Notes: a model not told the origin generated them from the sequence alone. Positions 46,244 to 54,225 are shown, numbered from the stretch's first letter. The stretch is DNA of 64,000 nt from MFD09286-c1 sp963701015 (GCA_963701015.1 OY969556.1:558001-622000), one strand, 5' to 3'. A program made the numbers and translations.

Positions 46244-47044
46244 ATGAAAAGTTATATTGTAGATGCATTTACAGATGAAAAATTCAAAGGTAATCCTGCT
46301 GGAGTTTGTTTTGTTGAAGAAAAGTTGGATGATAAAAAAATGTTGGAGATAGCTAAAGAATTTGGATTATCTGAGACTGCATTTTTAATGAAAACTGAAA
46401 AAAATGATATATTTAACATAAGGTATTTCTCTCCAAAAAAAGAAATTCCATTATGTGGGCATGCTACTTTAGCTTCAGCAAAAATTTTGTTTACAATATC
46501 AAACATTCATAAAATTCACTTTATAACTTATGAGAATGTTGATTTATTAGTTGAAAATAGAAATGAAGAGATTGTGATGTCATTTCCGATATATGAAACA
46601 ATAGAAGTTGAGGTTCCAAAATCTATGCTTGAGGCATTAGGTATAAATTATGTCATAAATAAAGTTTACAGTCCCAAAAATAAAATAATTGTTTTGGAAA
46701 TAAAAGATTCTGATGCGCTTGCAGACCTAACTCCAAATTTTGAAGCATTACTAAAATCAAAAGATGGTATTAATGGCGTATTAGTAACAGCTATATCAAT
46801 TAATAAGGATTATGATTTTCAATATAGATATTTTTGGCCTTGGGCAGGTACAAATGAGGATCCAGTAACTGGCGGAGTTCAAACATTTTTGGCCAAATAT
46901 TGGTCCAAAAAGATTGGTAAAACTAAGTTACGTGCATTTCAATGCTCAGAGAGAACAGGATTTATGAATTTGGAATTATTATCTGATAAAGTATTAATTA
47001 TGAGTAAGGCTGTAGTAATATTTGAAGGGGAACTTAATTTATAA
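46244..47044 (+). CDS. PhzF family isomerase/epimerase-like protein
   Basis: A 266-residue two-lobed protein of the PhzF/diaminopimelate-epimerase fold. Visible blocks are YIVDAFTDEKFKGNPAGVCF, the catalytic Glu in FGLSETAFLMK, RYFSPKKEIPLCGHATLASA and YFWPWAGTNEDPVTGGVQTFLAKYW. No phenazine genes are near; most members have unknown substrates. An attC-like palindrome follows 36 bp after its stop, so it may itself be a cassette, but a matching left cassette end is not clear. Confidence 0.88.
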   Translation: MKSYIVDAFTDEKFKGNPAGVCFVEEKLDDKKMLEIAKEFGLSETAFLMKTEKNDIFNIRYFSPKKEIPLCGHATLASAKILFTISNIHKIHFITYENVDLLVENRNEEIVMSFPIYETIEVEVPKSMLEALGINYVINKVYSPKNKIIVLEIKDSDALADLTPNFEALLKSKDGINGVLVTAISINKDYDFQYRYFWPWAGTNEDPVTGGVQTFLAKYWSKKIGKTKLRAFQCSERTGFMNLELLSDKVLIMSKAVVIFEGELNL

Positions 47045-47079
47045 AGTTTTATATTGTCTGACATATATAAATAAAAACT

Positions 47080-47211
47080 GCACACAATACCAATTACACC
47101 CAATGCGGGTTATAGCGGTTTGCAATGTTCTTTAAGTTTTTGTTATATTTGTACAACCAGCTAAATATTGCAAGTATAACCCGTACTGGTGGTTAGCCTC
47201 GAACGTTGTGC
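47080..47211 (+). repeat. attC-like palindromic element 1
   Basis: A 132-bp imperfect palindrome. GCGGGTTATA (47105-47114) pairs 9/10 with TATAACCCGT (47175-47184), and TTGCAAT (47120-47126) pairs with ATTGCAA (47167-47173), leaving a loop of about 40 nt. The outer ends are CACACAATACC on the left and GTTGTGC (47205-47211) on the right. It is closely related to element 2, sharing GCGGGTTATAGCGG and TTTTTGTTATATTTGTACA. Confidence 0.75.
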
Positions 47212-47224
47212 ATAAGCTTAAAAG

Positions 47225-48157
47225 ATGGAACTAACAAGAGATAAAATAGAAAGATTAACTTTTGTGAAATATTTACTTTCACAAGCCCGAGTTCAAAAGA
47301 ATCTTGAAAGACCTTTATGCTCTTCTGCTATATTGACAATTCATGATTGTGTAGAGTGTTTTCTTCAGCTTTGCTATGAGGCTAAAAACGGAAAAACAAA
47401 GACTTCATCAAATAATATTTTGGACACTTATTCCGAAGAGTTAAATAAAATTTTACAGACAGAAAATAATATTCAGATAAATAAAGCTTTTATAAAACGT
47501 ATTAATGATTTAAGGAACCAATTAAAACATGCTACAATATTTACAGACCATAAACAGATTCCGAATTTATATGTTGAAACAGAGTTGTTTTTGACTGATT
47601 TTTCCGATATAATATTTGATATACCATTTAAAAATATCAGCCTTGTAGAATTAATTACGGATGGTGAGATTAAAACACATTTAATTGATGCTCAAAATTC
47701 TATTAACCAAAATCAATTGCAGAAAGCAATGTGGTCAATAGCGAAAGCGTTTTGTGAATTAGAGGAAAAATTGAATAAGGTTAAAGGTAAGTATGGGGAG
47801 AACGTATTAAGTCCACATCATGATGTTGATTACTTGATTAAATATAGGGCTCAGCTTAGTGGTAAAGAGCCTGACAAATTACTTCGAGAAAATTTGAAAG
47901 AGATTGCAAAAGATATTAATAGACTCCAAACCGAAATTCAAAATATTAAAACAATTTTAAGCTTAGGCGTAGATTTCAAAGAGTTTATTTATATTAAACA
48001 ACATTTACCATATATTTCTAAGATTTGTAAAGGTGGTAGTGATATATCTGAATTCTGGATTCCTGACGAAGAAAGAGGAACTGTTATTAATTATGAAGCA
48101 AATGTAGTTAAGGATTGTTTTGATTTTGTTATAGAATTAGCTTTAAAGAATGAATAA
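47225..48157 (+). CDS. HEPN-like orphan cassette protein
   Basis: A 310-residue protein. The N-terminal half is helical and has LRNQLKHA near residue 97, the RxxxxH signature with the polar residue after Arg that marks HEPN domains (many of them RNases in toxin or abortive-infection systems). The C-terminal half (about 140-310) is helical with a coiled-coil part (LLRENLKEIAKDINRLQTEIQNI) and no motif I recognise. The gene lies alone between attC-like elements 1 and 2. Starting 13 bp after the left element, it is a typical promoterless cassette. Nuclease activity is inference only. Confidence 0.65.
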   Translation: MELTRDKIERLTFVKYLLSQARVQKNLERPLCSSAILTIHDCVECFLQLCYEAKNGKTKTSSNNILDTYSEELNKILQTENNIQINKAFIKRINDLRNQLKHATIFTDHKQIPNLYVETELFLTDFSDIIFDIPFKNISLVELITDGEIKTHLIDAQNSINQNQLQKAMWSIAKAFCELEEKLNKVKGKYGENVLSPHHDVDYLIKYRAQLSGKEPDKLLRENLKEIAKDINRLQTEIQNIKTILSLGVDFKEFIYIKQHLPYISKICKGGSDISEFWIPDEERGTVINYEANVVKDCFDFVIELALKNE

Positions 48158-48166
48158 AAAGCCTAC

Positions 48167-48297
48167 GCCCAACACCGGTTCACACTCAATGCGGGTTATA
48201 GCGGGTTGCGTAGTACAGTAAGTTTTTGTTATATTTGTACAGCTGGATAAATATTGCAAGTAAATCCCATATGGCAAATAGCCGAGGTCCGTTATGG
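48167..48297 (+). repeat. attC-like palindromic element 2
   Basis: A 131-bp relative of element 1. The left outer site is GCCCAAC (48167-48173), fitting RYYYAAC. The right outer site is GTTATGG (48291-48297). The left flank GCCTACGCCCAAC is complementary at 10 of 13 positions to the first bases of its own cassette, GTTGTGCATAAGC at 47205-47217, as expected when one attC is split by insertion. After it, 48301-48516 holds AT-rich sequence with nothing I can name. Confidence 0.75.
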
Positions 48298-48516
48298 CAC
48301 ATTAAACCGCCGATTTATTAATTTATAAATACAATTACAAGTTAGGTTGATACAATGAAGAAAACTTTATTTTTAAGAATTCTTATATTTTAACTAGGGT
48401 ATTAAACTTCCAATTTGTAACTATATATGAATAGTGCTTAATTATTAGATTAAGATTTTATTAATAGGCTTATTCTTAATATTAAATAATTTTATTTACA
48501 GTTAAAAAACTTGAAT

Positions 48517-49518
48517 ATGAAAAGATTTTTGAAAATAATTAGAATGCTCCAAATTTTCATAATATTGTCTTCATGTCAAAAAATAGATTTTGGAAATTCT
48601 GGAGATACTGGAAATTGGGTGACTTACCAAAGCTCAAACAGTGGTTTAATTGATAACTATATCAATTGTATTGCTGTAGATGCTCAAGGGAATAAATGAT
48701 TTGGCGGGAATGAATGGTTTGGAGTTTCTTCTGGAGTATCAAAATTTGATGGTAAAAATTGGACAACTTTTAATACCTCAAATGGATTGGCTAGTAATAA
48801 TATCCATTGCATTAGTTTTGATGCTCAAGGACATGTTTGGTTTGCAACTCATAAAGGAATCTCAGAACTTAATGGATCTACGTGGTCAACTTTTACAAGA
48901 AAGGATGGGCTAATATGTGATTCCGCCGAAACGATATTAGCAGATGATAATGGTAATATATGGATAGGAACCATGGAAGGGTTGTCGAAATATAACGGCA
49001 CAACTTTTACCAATTATACTATAGACAATGGATTAGCTGGTAATTTTGTAAGAACTATTGCAAAAGATGCTCATGGTGTATTATGGTTTGGCACAAACAA
49101 TGGATTATCTATGTTTGATGGTATGAATTGGACAAACGATACATTGAATAAAAATATTAACTTAATAGCCATAGATATTCAAGGTGTCAAATGGTTAGGT
49201 ACGGCAAATGGAATAATGAAATATGACGGAATAAATTGGGTCTTAGTCAAACAGTCATCAATTATTGCCATTTCAATAGATTCGCACAACAATAAATGGT
49301 TTGTTGAGGAAGGAATATCTATAATATGGAAGTTTGATGGAACAAATTGGACAAAAATTACCGCTGAGGAAGTCGATGGTGAATTAATAACTTATGTAAA
49401 TGGATCAGAGACTTCTCATGGATTAACAAGTAACTATGTCATGACACTTACAATAGATGCTCAAGATAATAAATGGTTTGGCACAGATGGTGGAATATCT
49501 GAATTAAAAGCAAATTAA
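48517..49518 (+). pseudogene. Two-component-regulator-propeller lipoprotein with an in-frame TGA
   Basis: The ATG at 48517 opens a lipoprotein signal (LQIFIILSSCQKIDFG). The rest is a beta-propeller of repeats of about 40 residues with the pattern D-x-x-G-x-x-W-F/I-G-T-x-x-G-(I/L)-S, as in hybrid two-component sensors, but with no kinase or membrane domain. At 48697-48699 a TGA replaces the Trp codon of a GNKWFG motif; the same frame continues with GGNEWFGVSSGVSKFDG and runs to 49518. One G-to-A change explains it. Single gene of cassette 2. Confidence 0.78.
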
Positions 49519-49533
49519 AATTATAAAATTAAT

Positions 49534-49668
49534 GTGCCATAACTTCGGCTAAATATAATGCTGGATCCAGATGGTTTGCAAGTTCAGTGCTTTCTAATTA
49601 TATTTGTGTAGTGGGATTTATTCTGCAAGCCAGTCCCGCACTTTACATAGCCGAGAAACGTTGTGGCC
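49534..49668 (+). repeat. attC-like palindromic element 3
   Basis: Left outer site GTGCCATAAC (49534-49543), right outer site GTTGTGGCC (49660-49668). Inside, TTCGGCTA pairs with TAGCCGAG, and TTTGCAAG/CTGCAAG and TTATATTTGTG align with elements 1 and 2. The left flank TTAATGTGCCATAAC (49529-49543) is an exact 15-bp complement of the start of its own cassette at 48291-48305. Confidence 0.75.
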
Positions 49669-49717
49669 AATTAAGGCTTTAAATTATATTTCAAAGACAA
49701 TCAATAATTATTATAAT

Positions 49718-50320
49718 ATGAGAGAAAGTTTAGCCATACTATTTATTGTTTCAATTTTTGGTTTATATGGATGTGATCAATGTTCTCCATGTTTAGCAAA
49801 AGGTGAGAATTTTGATTTGCCATATATATCTGGACAGATAGTTACTTTTATTAATGATTCATTAAATCAAGAATCATATATTGTAAGTACTAGGTCGCCA
49901 ATTTTGCCTCCAAAACAATATTGCGGTTCTGTTGGTTCTTCTTCATATGGTACATGTGATGGATTTTGTGAAGCTAAATTAAAAAATGTCAACGATAGCA
50001 ATGAATCAATGACAATACATCGAATTGTTAATGCTGATGATGCCGTTGAAAACAATGTTAGAACGGATATATTTGTATTAAATGGTAATATTTCTATTAG
50101 TAATAGTAGTTTGCCAAAGGACTTATATAACGTAGGTCAGAAAGTTGCGAAATTAATGGTTAATGGTGTTAATTATGAAAACGTTTATATTTATCAAAAT
50201 GATACTGCGAAGATAAATGAGTGTACTTATTTTGCATTTTGTATTTCATTTGGTGTTATAAGATTTAGTATACAACATCAAAATTATATCGAAAATTGGA
50301 ATCTACAGAAGTCAAAGTAA
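49718..50320 (+). CDS. Small orphan lipoprotein
   Basis: About 200 residues from the ATG at 49718, with a lipoprotein signal MRESLAILFIVSIFGLYGC. A longer reading from 49604 runs through the attC-like element and is rejected. The mature part is beta-rich, with paired Cys (CDQCSPC, CGSV, CDGFCEA, CTYFAFC) that could form disulfides. I recognise no family. It is the single gene of cassette 3. Confidence 0.65.
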   Translation: MRESLAILFIVSIFGLYGCDQCSPCLAKGENFDLPYISGQIVTFINDSLNQESYIVSTRSPILPPKQYCGSVGSSSYGTCDGFCEAKLKNVNDSNESMTIHRIVNADDAVENNVRTDIFVLNGNISISNSSLPKDLYNVGQKVAKLMVNGVNYENVYIYQNDTAKINECTYFAFCISFGVIRFSIQHQNYIENWNLQKSK

Positions 50321-50342
50321 GTTATAATTAATTTTATTAATA

Positions 50343-50357
50343 TTAACTGGCCACAAC
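50343..50357. repeat. Right boundary site of cassette 3
   Basis: TTAACTGGCCACAAC matches 14 of 15 bases of the complement of the cassette start GTTGTGGCCAATTAA (49660-49674). An attC body should follow, but antiporter coding sequence follows directly, so the array ends abruptly here. Confidence 0.65.
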
Positions 50358-51527
50358 ACAGGTACAAGTTGCAATCATAAGTATTTGCTTGGCATTACTT
50401 TCAGGTAATGAAAGCACCAACGCAATTGAAAGGCCGCCCCGAAGGCCGCCCCAAACAATAAGTTTAGCTTCGCTATTATTGATATTTGTAAACTTTGGCA
50501 ATATAAAACGAGGAAGATATACAACAACAATCCTTGAGATTAAAATTATAAAAATTGACAACAAGCCAATAATAATATATTTTGCTTTAAAATCAATAAC
50601 TACCAGTACAAATGCTATACTAATAAACAAAATTGCGTTAAGTATTACATCGAACAATTGCCAGAATTTATGCACATATTCCAGGGTTATATTGCTCATA
50701 GATTTATCTTGTTTATAATTACCAACAAATAAGCCCATAATCACCATTGCTAATGCACCTGACAAATGGAAATAATTACATAATGTAAAACCAGCCATTA
50801 CAAAGGCAATTGTAAGCAATACTTCAGTTTCATAATTGTCAATTGATTTTAAGAGTTTAAATAATAAATAGCCTAATGTTAAACCAAAGAATATTCCACC
50901 AACGGCTTCCTGTATAAACAATATCCCAAAATGAGAAAAGTTAATGAAGTTGGAACCTGATTTCAAGGTTTCTAATAAAGTAATAAATACTACAACACCA
51001 ATACCGTCGTTAAATAGCGACTCACCCACAATTGTAGATTCAATTTTATTTGGCACATTGGCTTTGGTTAATATACCCATAATTGCAATTGGGTCAGTTG
51101 GTGAAATAAGCGCACCGAATAGTAAACAATATATAAATTCAATGGATATTCCCAGAAAATAACAAATGACATAAAACAATGATGCAATTAATATGGTTGA
51201 AAGAAGTACACCGCCAACTGCAAATAATGTAACAGGCTTCAGCTGACTTTTAATATTTTTCCAACAGGTATGCAACGAACCTGCAAAAAGTAAAAAACCT
51301 AACATTATATTCAGGATTATCTTACTAATATCAGTGTTTTCAATAATATTTTTAATTTCGATATAATGCCTGGAATCCCATAACTTACTACTAATGACTA
51401 CTAATGACAAAATAGTTGAAAGAAAAAACAAGCCTATAACAAAAGGCATTTTTATAAACCTATGGTTAATATAAGCAAAAAATGCTGAAAGGCTTATGAG
51501 AGTGACCAAAAGAAAATAACTGCTCAT
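50343..51527 (-). CDS. CPA1-type Na+/H+ antiporter, 3' end probably truncated
   Basis: A 394-residue inner-membrane antiporter with about eleven helices. Conserved blocks are FGALISPTDPIAIMGIL, VGESLFNDGIGVVVFI (the Asp ion site), LSGALAMVIMGLFVGN and VWGGLRGGLSIALVLSLPES. The reading frame ends CVVAS right after LMIATCT, where relatives normally continue with another 20 or so residues of the form VVFSILVQGLT. The last codons coincide with the cassette boundary site at 50349-50357, so the natural C-terminus seems to have been replaced. The fusion may still be membrane-inserted, but lacks the last helix. Confidence 0.8.
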   Translation of the reverse strand: MSSYFLLVTLISLSAFFAYINHRFIKMPFVIGLFFLSTILSLVVISSKLWDSRHYIEIKNIIENTDISKIILNIMLGFLLFAGSLHTCWKNIKSQLKPVTLFAVGGVLLSTILIASLFYVICYFLGISIEFIYCLLFGALISPTDPIAIMGILTKANVPNKIESTIVGESLFNDGIGVVVFITLLETLKSGSNFINFSHFGILFIQEAVGGIFFGLTLGYLLFKLLKSIDNYETEVLLTIAFVMAGFTLCNYFHLSGALAMVIMGLFVGNYKQDKSMSNITLEYVHKFWQLFDVILNAILFISIAFVLVVIDFKAKYIIIGLLSIFIILISRIVVVYLPRFILPKFTNINNSEAKLIVWGGLRGGLSIALVLSLPESNAKQILMIATCTCVVAS

Positions 51528-51843
51528 TACAATTTATTATTTTTGAATTCATGCATTATGGTGAAACTACTTAAATATGAGTAATAAAACTATTTTTAAT
51601 ATCAATTTATTTCACTAAAGACTTGTTCCAATATTTACTATTTGTGTTTTAATAGTTCTATTAAAAGTGTTAGTATTCTATTTACAACAAATTAAGAAAT
51701 AAAATAATAACCAAGAAGATATTTTCAGAAATTTACCTTTTCAAGTAATTTAAATCTTTTAATTTACATTGCGGCAATATTAATTGAAAATATTTGTATA
51801 TCAATGTTTTCTCAAAATGAGAGTAAATAAAAGTAAATTGGAA

Positions 51844-51890
51844 TCTGATTTTTAATCAGTTGGTACCAGGTTCAAGTACAGGAGGGGGAG
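51844..51890 (+). tRNA. tRNA-Lys(UUU) 3'-half remnant
   Basis: CTGA TTTTTAA TCAG forms an anticodon arm with anticodon TTT (51851-51853). A T-loop TTCAAGT (51871-51877) is flanked by CCAGG and ACAGG (3 of 5 pairs), and AGGGGGAG fits an acceptor 3' strand. No 5' half is visible upstream. Such 3' halves are typical leftovers of integration at tRNA genes. It is degenerate and not a functional tRNA. Confidence 0.5.
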
Positions 51891-51892
51891 CA

Positions 51893-52200
51893 AAAGAGAG
51901 CCGAAAATTCGATGAATAAAAGGATTTTTAGACTTTCTCATTACCTGCTATTTATACTAATCATCATGAATGCACAAATAATTTATTGGAGGATGGTGGT
52001 TACCAACCATTAGCTTATAGAAAGGAAAGTTTCATTGTTGGGAAGTTACTTTCGGTAAATCCAACTGGTTACGCACATTGCTAAGTTCAATGGACTTCAG
52101 TACTAATGAAATTGGCTAAATTTCATATTGTTAATTTACATTAGCATTTAATTCGTTTAATTTCAGGTATTAATTATTTGATAATTTTTGCTGAGAAGCA
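51893..52200. other. Gene-free stretch
   Basis: Between the tRNA-Lys remnant and the terminator at 52202 I see no credible coding region, promoter or repeat; together with 51528-51840 it separates the antiporter gene from the island edge. Confidence 0.5.
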
Positions 52201-52201
52201 G

Positions 52202-52227
52202 AAAACCCTTCAAAATAGAAGGGTTTT
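52202..52227. terminator. Terminator behind the tmRNA 3' fragment
   Basis: AAAACCCTTC and GAAGGGTTTT form a perfect 10-bp stem with loop AAAATA. On the minus strand it follows the tmRNA 3'-end fragment by 9 bp, the normal place for an ssrA terminator. Confidence 0.85.
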
Positions 52228-52236
52228 AGTAAATTA

Positions 52237-52261
52237 GGCGTGGAGCTGGCGGGAGTCGAAC
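52237..52261 (-). other. tmRNA (ssrA) 3'-end fragment, island attachment site
   Basis: The minus strand reads GTTCGACTCCCGCCAGCTCC then ACGCC: T-loop TTCGACT, T-stem CCCGC and acceptor CAGCTCC plus discriminator A, the tmRNA-specific 3' acceptor strand that pairs with GGGGCTG at the 5' end. The T-stem partner and the rest of tmRNA are missing upstream (toward higher coordinates), where unrelated AT-rich sequence begins. This is what integration into the ssrA 3' end leaves behind. The rebuilt full gene should lie at the other end of the island, beyond the window. Confidence 0.75.
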
Positions 52262-52350
52262 ATTTTTTATATTCATTGAATTTATAAGGGTTTCAGAAGG
52301 TACGCTTTTTTGAGTTAACCGAATTGTTCACTTAAAATTTACGCGTAAAA

Positions 52351-52364
52351 GGAGTCGAACCCTC
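52351..52364 (-). other. Second T-arm-like block
   Basis: The minus strand reads GAGGGTTCGACTCC followed by TTTTACGCG: a T-loop TTCGACT with a stem using two G-T pairs. It may be another tRNA 3'-end remnant, but acceptor and CCA are not recognisable. It lies 90 bp inside the island edge. Confidence 0.3.
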
Positions 52365-52462
52365 TATTTTTGGACGATACAGAATATTCAATTTTTATCA
52401 AAATCAATCAAATTATATTAATAATCCGCATAAATACTGGTCTTCGTTGAGGTTTTTGAATC

Positions 52463-52654
52463 TTAGTATTTTAGACACGTTTCGACGGATTCCAATGGTA
52501 TACCAGTATACAGACAAAAGTCATTTTTAGTGATAAACTGATGTTCTTCTTTTGACAGCTTTTCTTTAATCTGCCTCAACAGTTTACGACTGCTTTTATC
52601 ACATAAACCAGTTATTACCATAACATCTTTTGGATATATTACCACTCTTTGCAC
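52463..52654 (-). CDS. Small HTH/excisionase-like protein
   Basis: A 63-residue protein: VMVITGLCDKSSRKLLRQIKEKLSKEEHQFITKNDFCLYTGIPLESV. Two short helical blocks with TG(L/I) turns resemble small proteins common beside Bacteroidota mobile elements, possibly DNA-binding accessory or excisionase-like factors. It is the first island gene, 200 bp from the tmRNA fragment, which agrees with that idea. Confidence 0.6.
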   Translation of the reverse strand: MQRVVIYPKDVMVITGLCDKSSRKLLRQIKEKLSKEEHQFITKNDFCLYTGIPLESVETCLKY

Positions 52655-52869
52655 TATTTTGATATAAATTGAAACATTACTGGGCTTTATTATGGCTTAT
52701 ATATGGCATAAACTTGAATTAGATACGAAATTATTAAATATTTATTTGGAAAGAAACGGAAGATTGCGGAAAAATATTGCCATATAATTCTGTGTATGCT
52801 GTATTTATTGATGTTATGACGTAATGTTGTGTATAATTTATTTTTATTTAAAACTTAAAATTTAAAGTT

Positions 52870-53619
52870 ATGGCACAGCAAAAAGGTATTTTAAAAATAG
52901 AAGGTACCATGGGAAATATGACCTTCTACAAAAAAGATGGGCAATATCTTGTTAAAGAAAAAAGCAGTGTATCTGCAGATAAAATTGCCAATGATCCCAA
53001 TTATGAACGGACCCGTGAAAATAATGCTGAATTTGGTTTGGCAGGATCCACTGGTAAATTTTTGAGGGACGCTCTCCGTAGTTTGATGCTGGATGCATCG
53101 GATACTTATGTTACTTCAAGGGTAACTCAGTTAATGATGGCAGAACTTGGCCTTGATACGGCTAGTTTAAGGGGGCGACGTCAACCATCTGTTGGTTTGG
53201 CAACTGCTGATGGTAAGGCATTGTTAAACGGTTTTAACTTTAATGCTAACTCAGTTTTGAGTGGTGTGTTGTTTAAAGCATTTGCGGTGGATGCTGCAAC
53301 CGGGGTTATAACTATAAATAACCTAATACCTCAAAAAGATATTGCTTATCCAAATGGTGCAACACATTTGAGCATTACCGGAGCGATGGCAAATATTGAT
53401 TTTGCAAATGGAACTTCAGATTTGCAAATATCAAATATTGCAAGTTTGCCAATTGATTTGAACCCGAATGCAGTTGTTTTAACTCCTGCTGCAGTTCCAG
53501 CTGGTGGTGGTATAGTCGTTTGCCTTTTGAAAATTGAGTTTTTTCAACTTATGAACGGTGTTCAATATCCGTTGAAGAATGGCAATTACAATACTTTATC
53601 AATTGTAAATGTGGCTTAA
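52870..53619 (+). CDS. Conserved Bacteroidota protein of unknown function
   Basis: A 249-residue protein without signal peptide. The first 110 residues are distinctive: QQKGILKIEGTMGNMTFYKK, YLVKEKSSVSADKIANDP, YERTRENNAEFGLAGSTGKF and LRDALRSL. The rest is beta-rich and hydrophobic. I recall this N-terminal pattern from many Bacteroidota genomes as an unnamed family but cannot assign a role. It heads a group with two tiny membrane proteins (4 bp and overlap), ended by a terminator at 54103. Its start follows a TTAAAGTT stretch at the usual distance. Confidence 0.75.
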   Translation: MAQQKGILKIEGTMGNMTFYKKDGQYLVKEKSSVSADKIANDPNYERTRENNAEFGLAGSTGKFLRDALRSLMLDASDTYVTSRVTQLMMAELGLDTASLRGRRQPSVGLATADGKALLNGFNFNANSVLSGVLFKAFAVDAATGVITINNLIPQKDIAYPNGATHLSITGAMANIDFANGTSDLQISNIASLPIDLNPNAVVLTPAAVPAGGGIVVCLLKIEFFQLMNGVQYPLKNGNYNTLSIVNVA

Positions 53620-53622
53620 ACT

Positions 53623-53874
53623 ATGAATGAGTTCCAGGTATTCGGGATAATCATTTCAGTGCTACTTTCAGTAGTGGCATTTTTTACCAAGCAATTGCAT
53701 GGAGATTTTAAACGTGTAGAAAAGGATCTTGCTGAAGTGAAAACCACTACCTCTCTCATTAAAACCGAATTCAAAGGAATAAATGACCTTATGAACCAGA
53801 AAATAGAATTCCTTGAAAAACGGCTTAATCACGTCGAAACATTCATTTTTAAAAACTTGAAAGATGGTAAATGA
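53623..53874 (+). CDS. Holin-like small membrane protein
   Basis: An 83-residue protein: one N-terminal transmembrane helix (VFGIIISVLLSVVAFFTKQL) and a charged coiled coil (DFKRVEKDLAEVKTTTSLIKTEFKGINDLMNQKIEFLEKRL). The layout is that of phage holin/Rz-like or haemolysin-XhlA proteins. It starts 3 bp after the preceding gene and overlaps the next by 11 bp. Confidence 0.65.
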   Translation: MNEFQVFGIIISVLLSVVAFFTKQLHGDFKRVEKDLAEVKTTTSLIKTEFKGINDLMNQKIEFLEKRLNHVETFIFKNLKDGK

Positions 53875-54082
53875 AAATTTAACGTTGGTCCAGCGGTTGA
53901 CTGCTCCAACACCTAAAATATTCAAGATTTTCAGAACGGTCGGTTTGGTGTTAGCTGCTGCAGGAGGCGCAATTCTTGCTGCACCTGCAATGCCAGTTGT
54001 CCTGGTAACAGCTGCCGGTTATATGATAGCAGCCGGTTCAGTCATGACAGCTGTAAGCCAGGTGGCGGTCGATGGCCAATAA
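53864..54082 (+). CDS. Tiny two-helix membrane protein
   Basis: A 72-residue protein with two glycine/alanine-rich hydrophobic segments (VGLVLAAAGGAILAAPAMPVVL and the stretch to MTAVSQVA), as in small pore-forming or bacteriocin-like peptides. It overlaps the holin-like gene by 11 bp. No relatives are recognised. Confidence 0.6.
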   Translation: MVNENLTLVQRLTAPTPKIFKIFRTVGLVLAAAGGAILAAPAMPVVLVTAAGYMIAAGSVMTAVSQVAVDGQ

Positions 54083-54102
54083 TCAGTGTCAAATTATAAG
54101 TG

Positions 54103-54130
54103 AAAGGCTTCTCTAAATGGGGAAGCCTTT
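54103..54130 (+). terminator. Terminator of the three-gene group
   Basis: AAAGGCTTC (54103-54111) pairs with GAAGCCTTT (54122-54130), followed by TTGTTTTT. It lies 20 bp after the last stop codon. Confidence 0.88.
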
Positions 54131-54225
54131 TTGTTTTTCCTATCATCAAATAATATTTTCAAAAGAGAAAAGAAAAAACGAGAAAAAAAGAAAAAAGAAA
54201 GCCACTGAAATGGCTGGCTTTAGGG

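Noticed and set aside
46230..46244. Left cassette end before the PhzF gene
   Set aside because: ATTGTG at about 46235 matches only 6 bases of the complement of element 1's left flank, which is expected by chance in AT-rich DNA; PhzF is left as an ordinary gene that may or may not be a cassette.
48697..48699. TGA read as Trp (alternative genetic code)
   Set aside because: Other clear genes terminate at TGA (cheA, the Crp/Fnr gene) and Trp is encoded by TGG throughout, so the in-frame TGA is treated as a nonsense lesion.
49604..49717. N-terminal extension of the small lipoprotein
   Set aside because: It is translated through the attC-like element 3; the lipoprotein signal begins at 49718.
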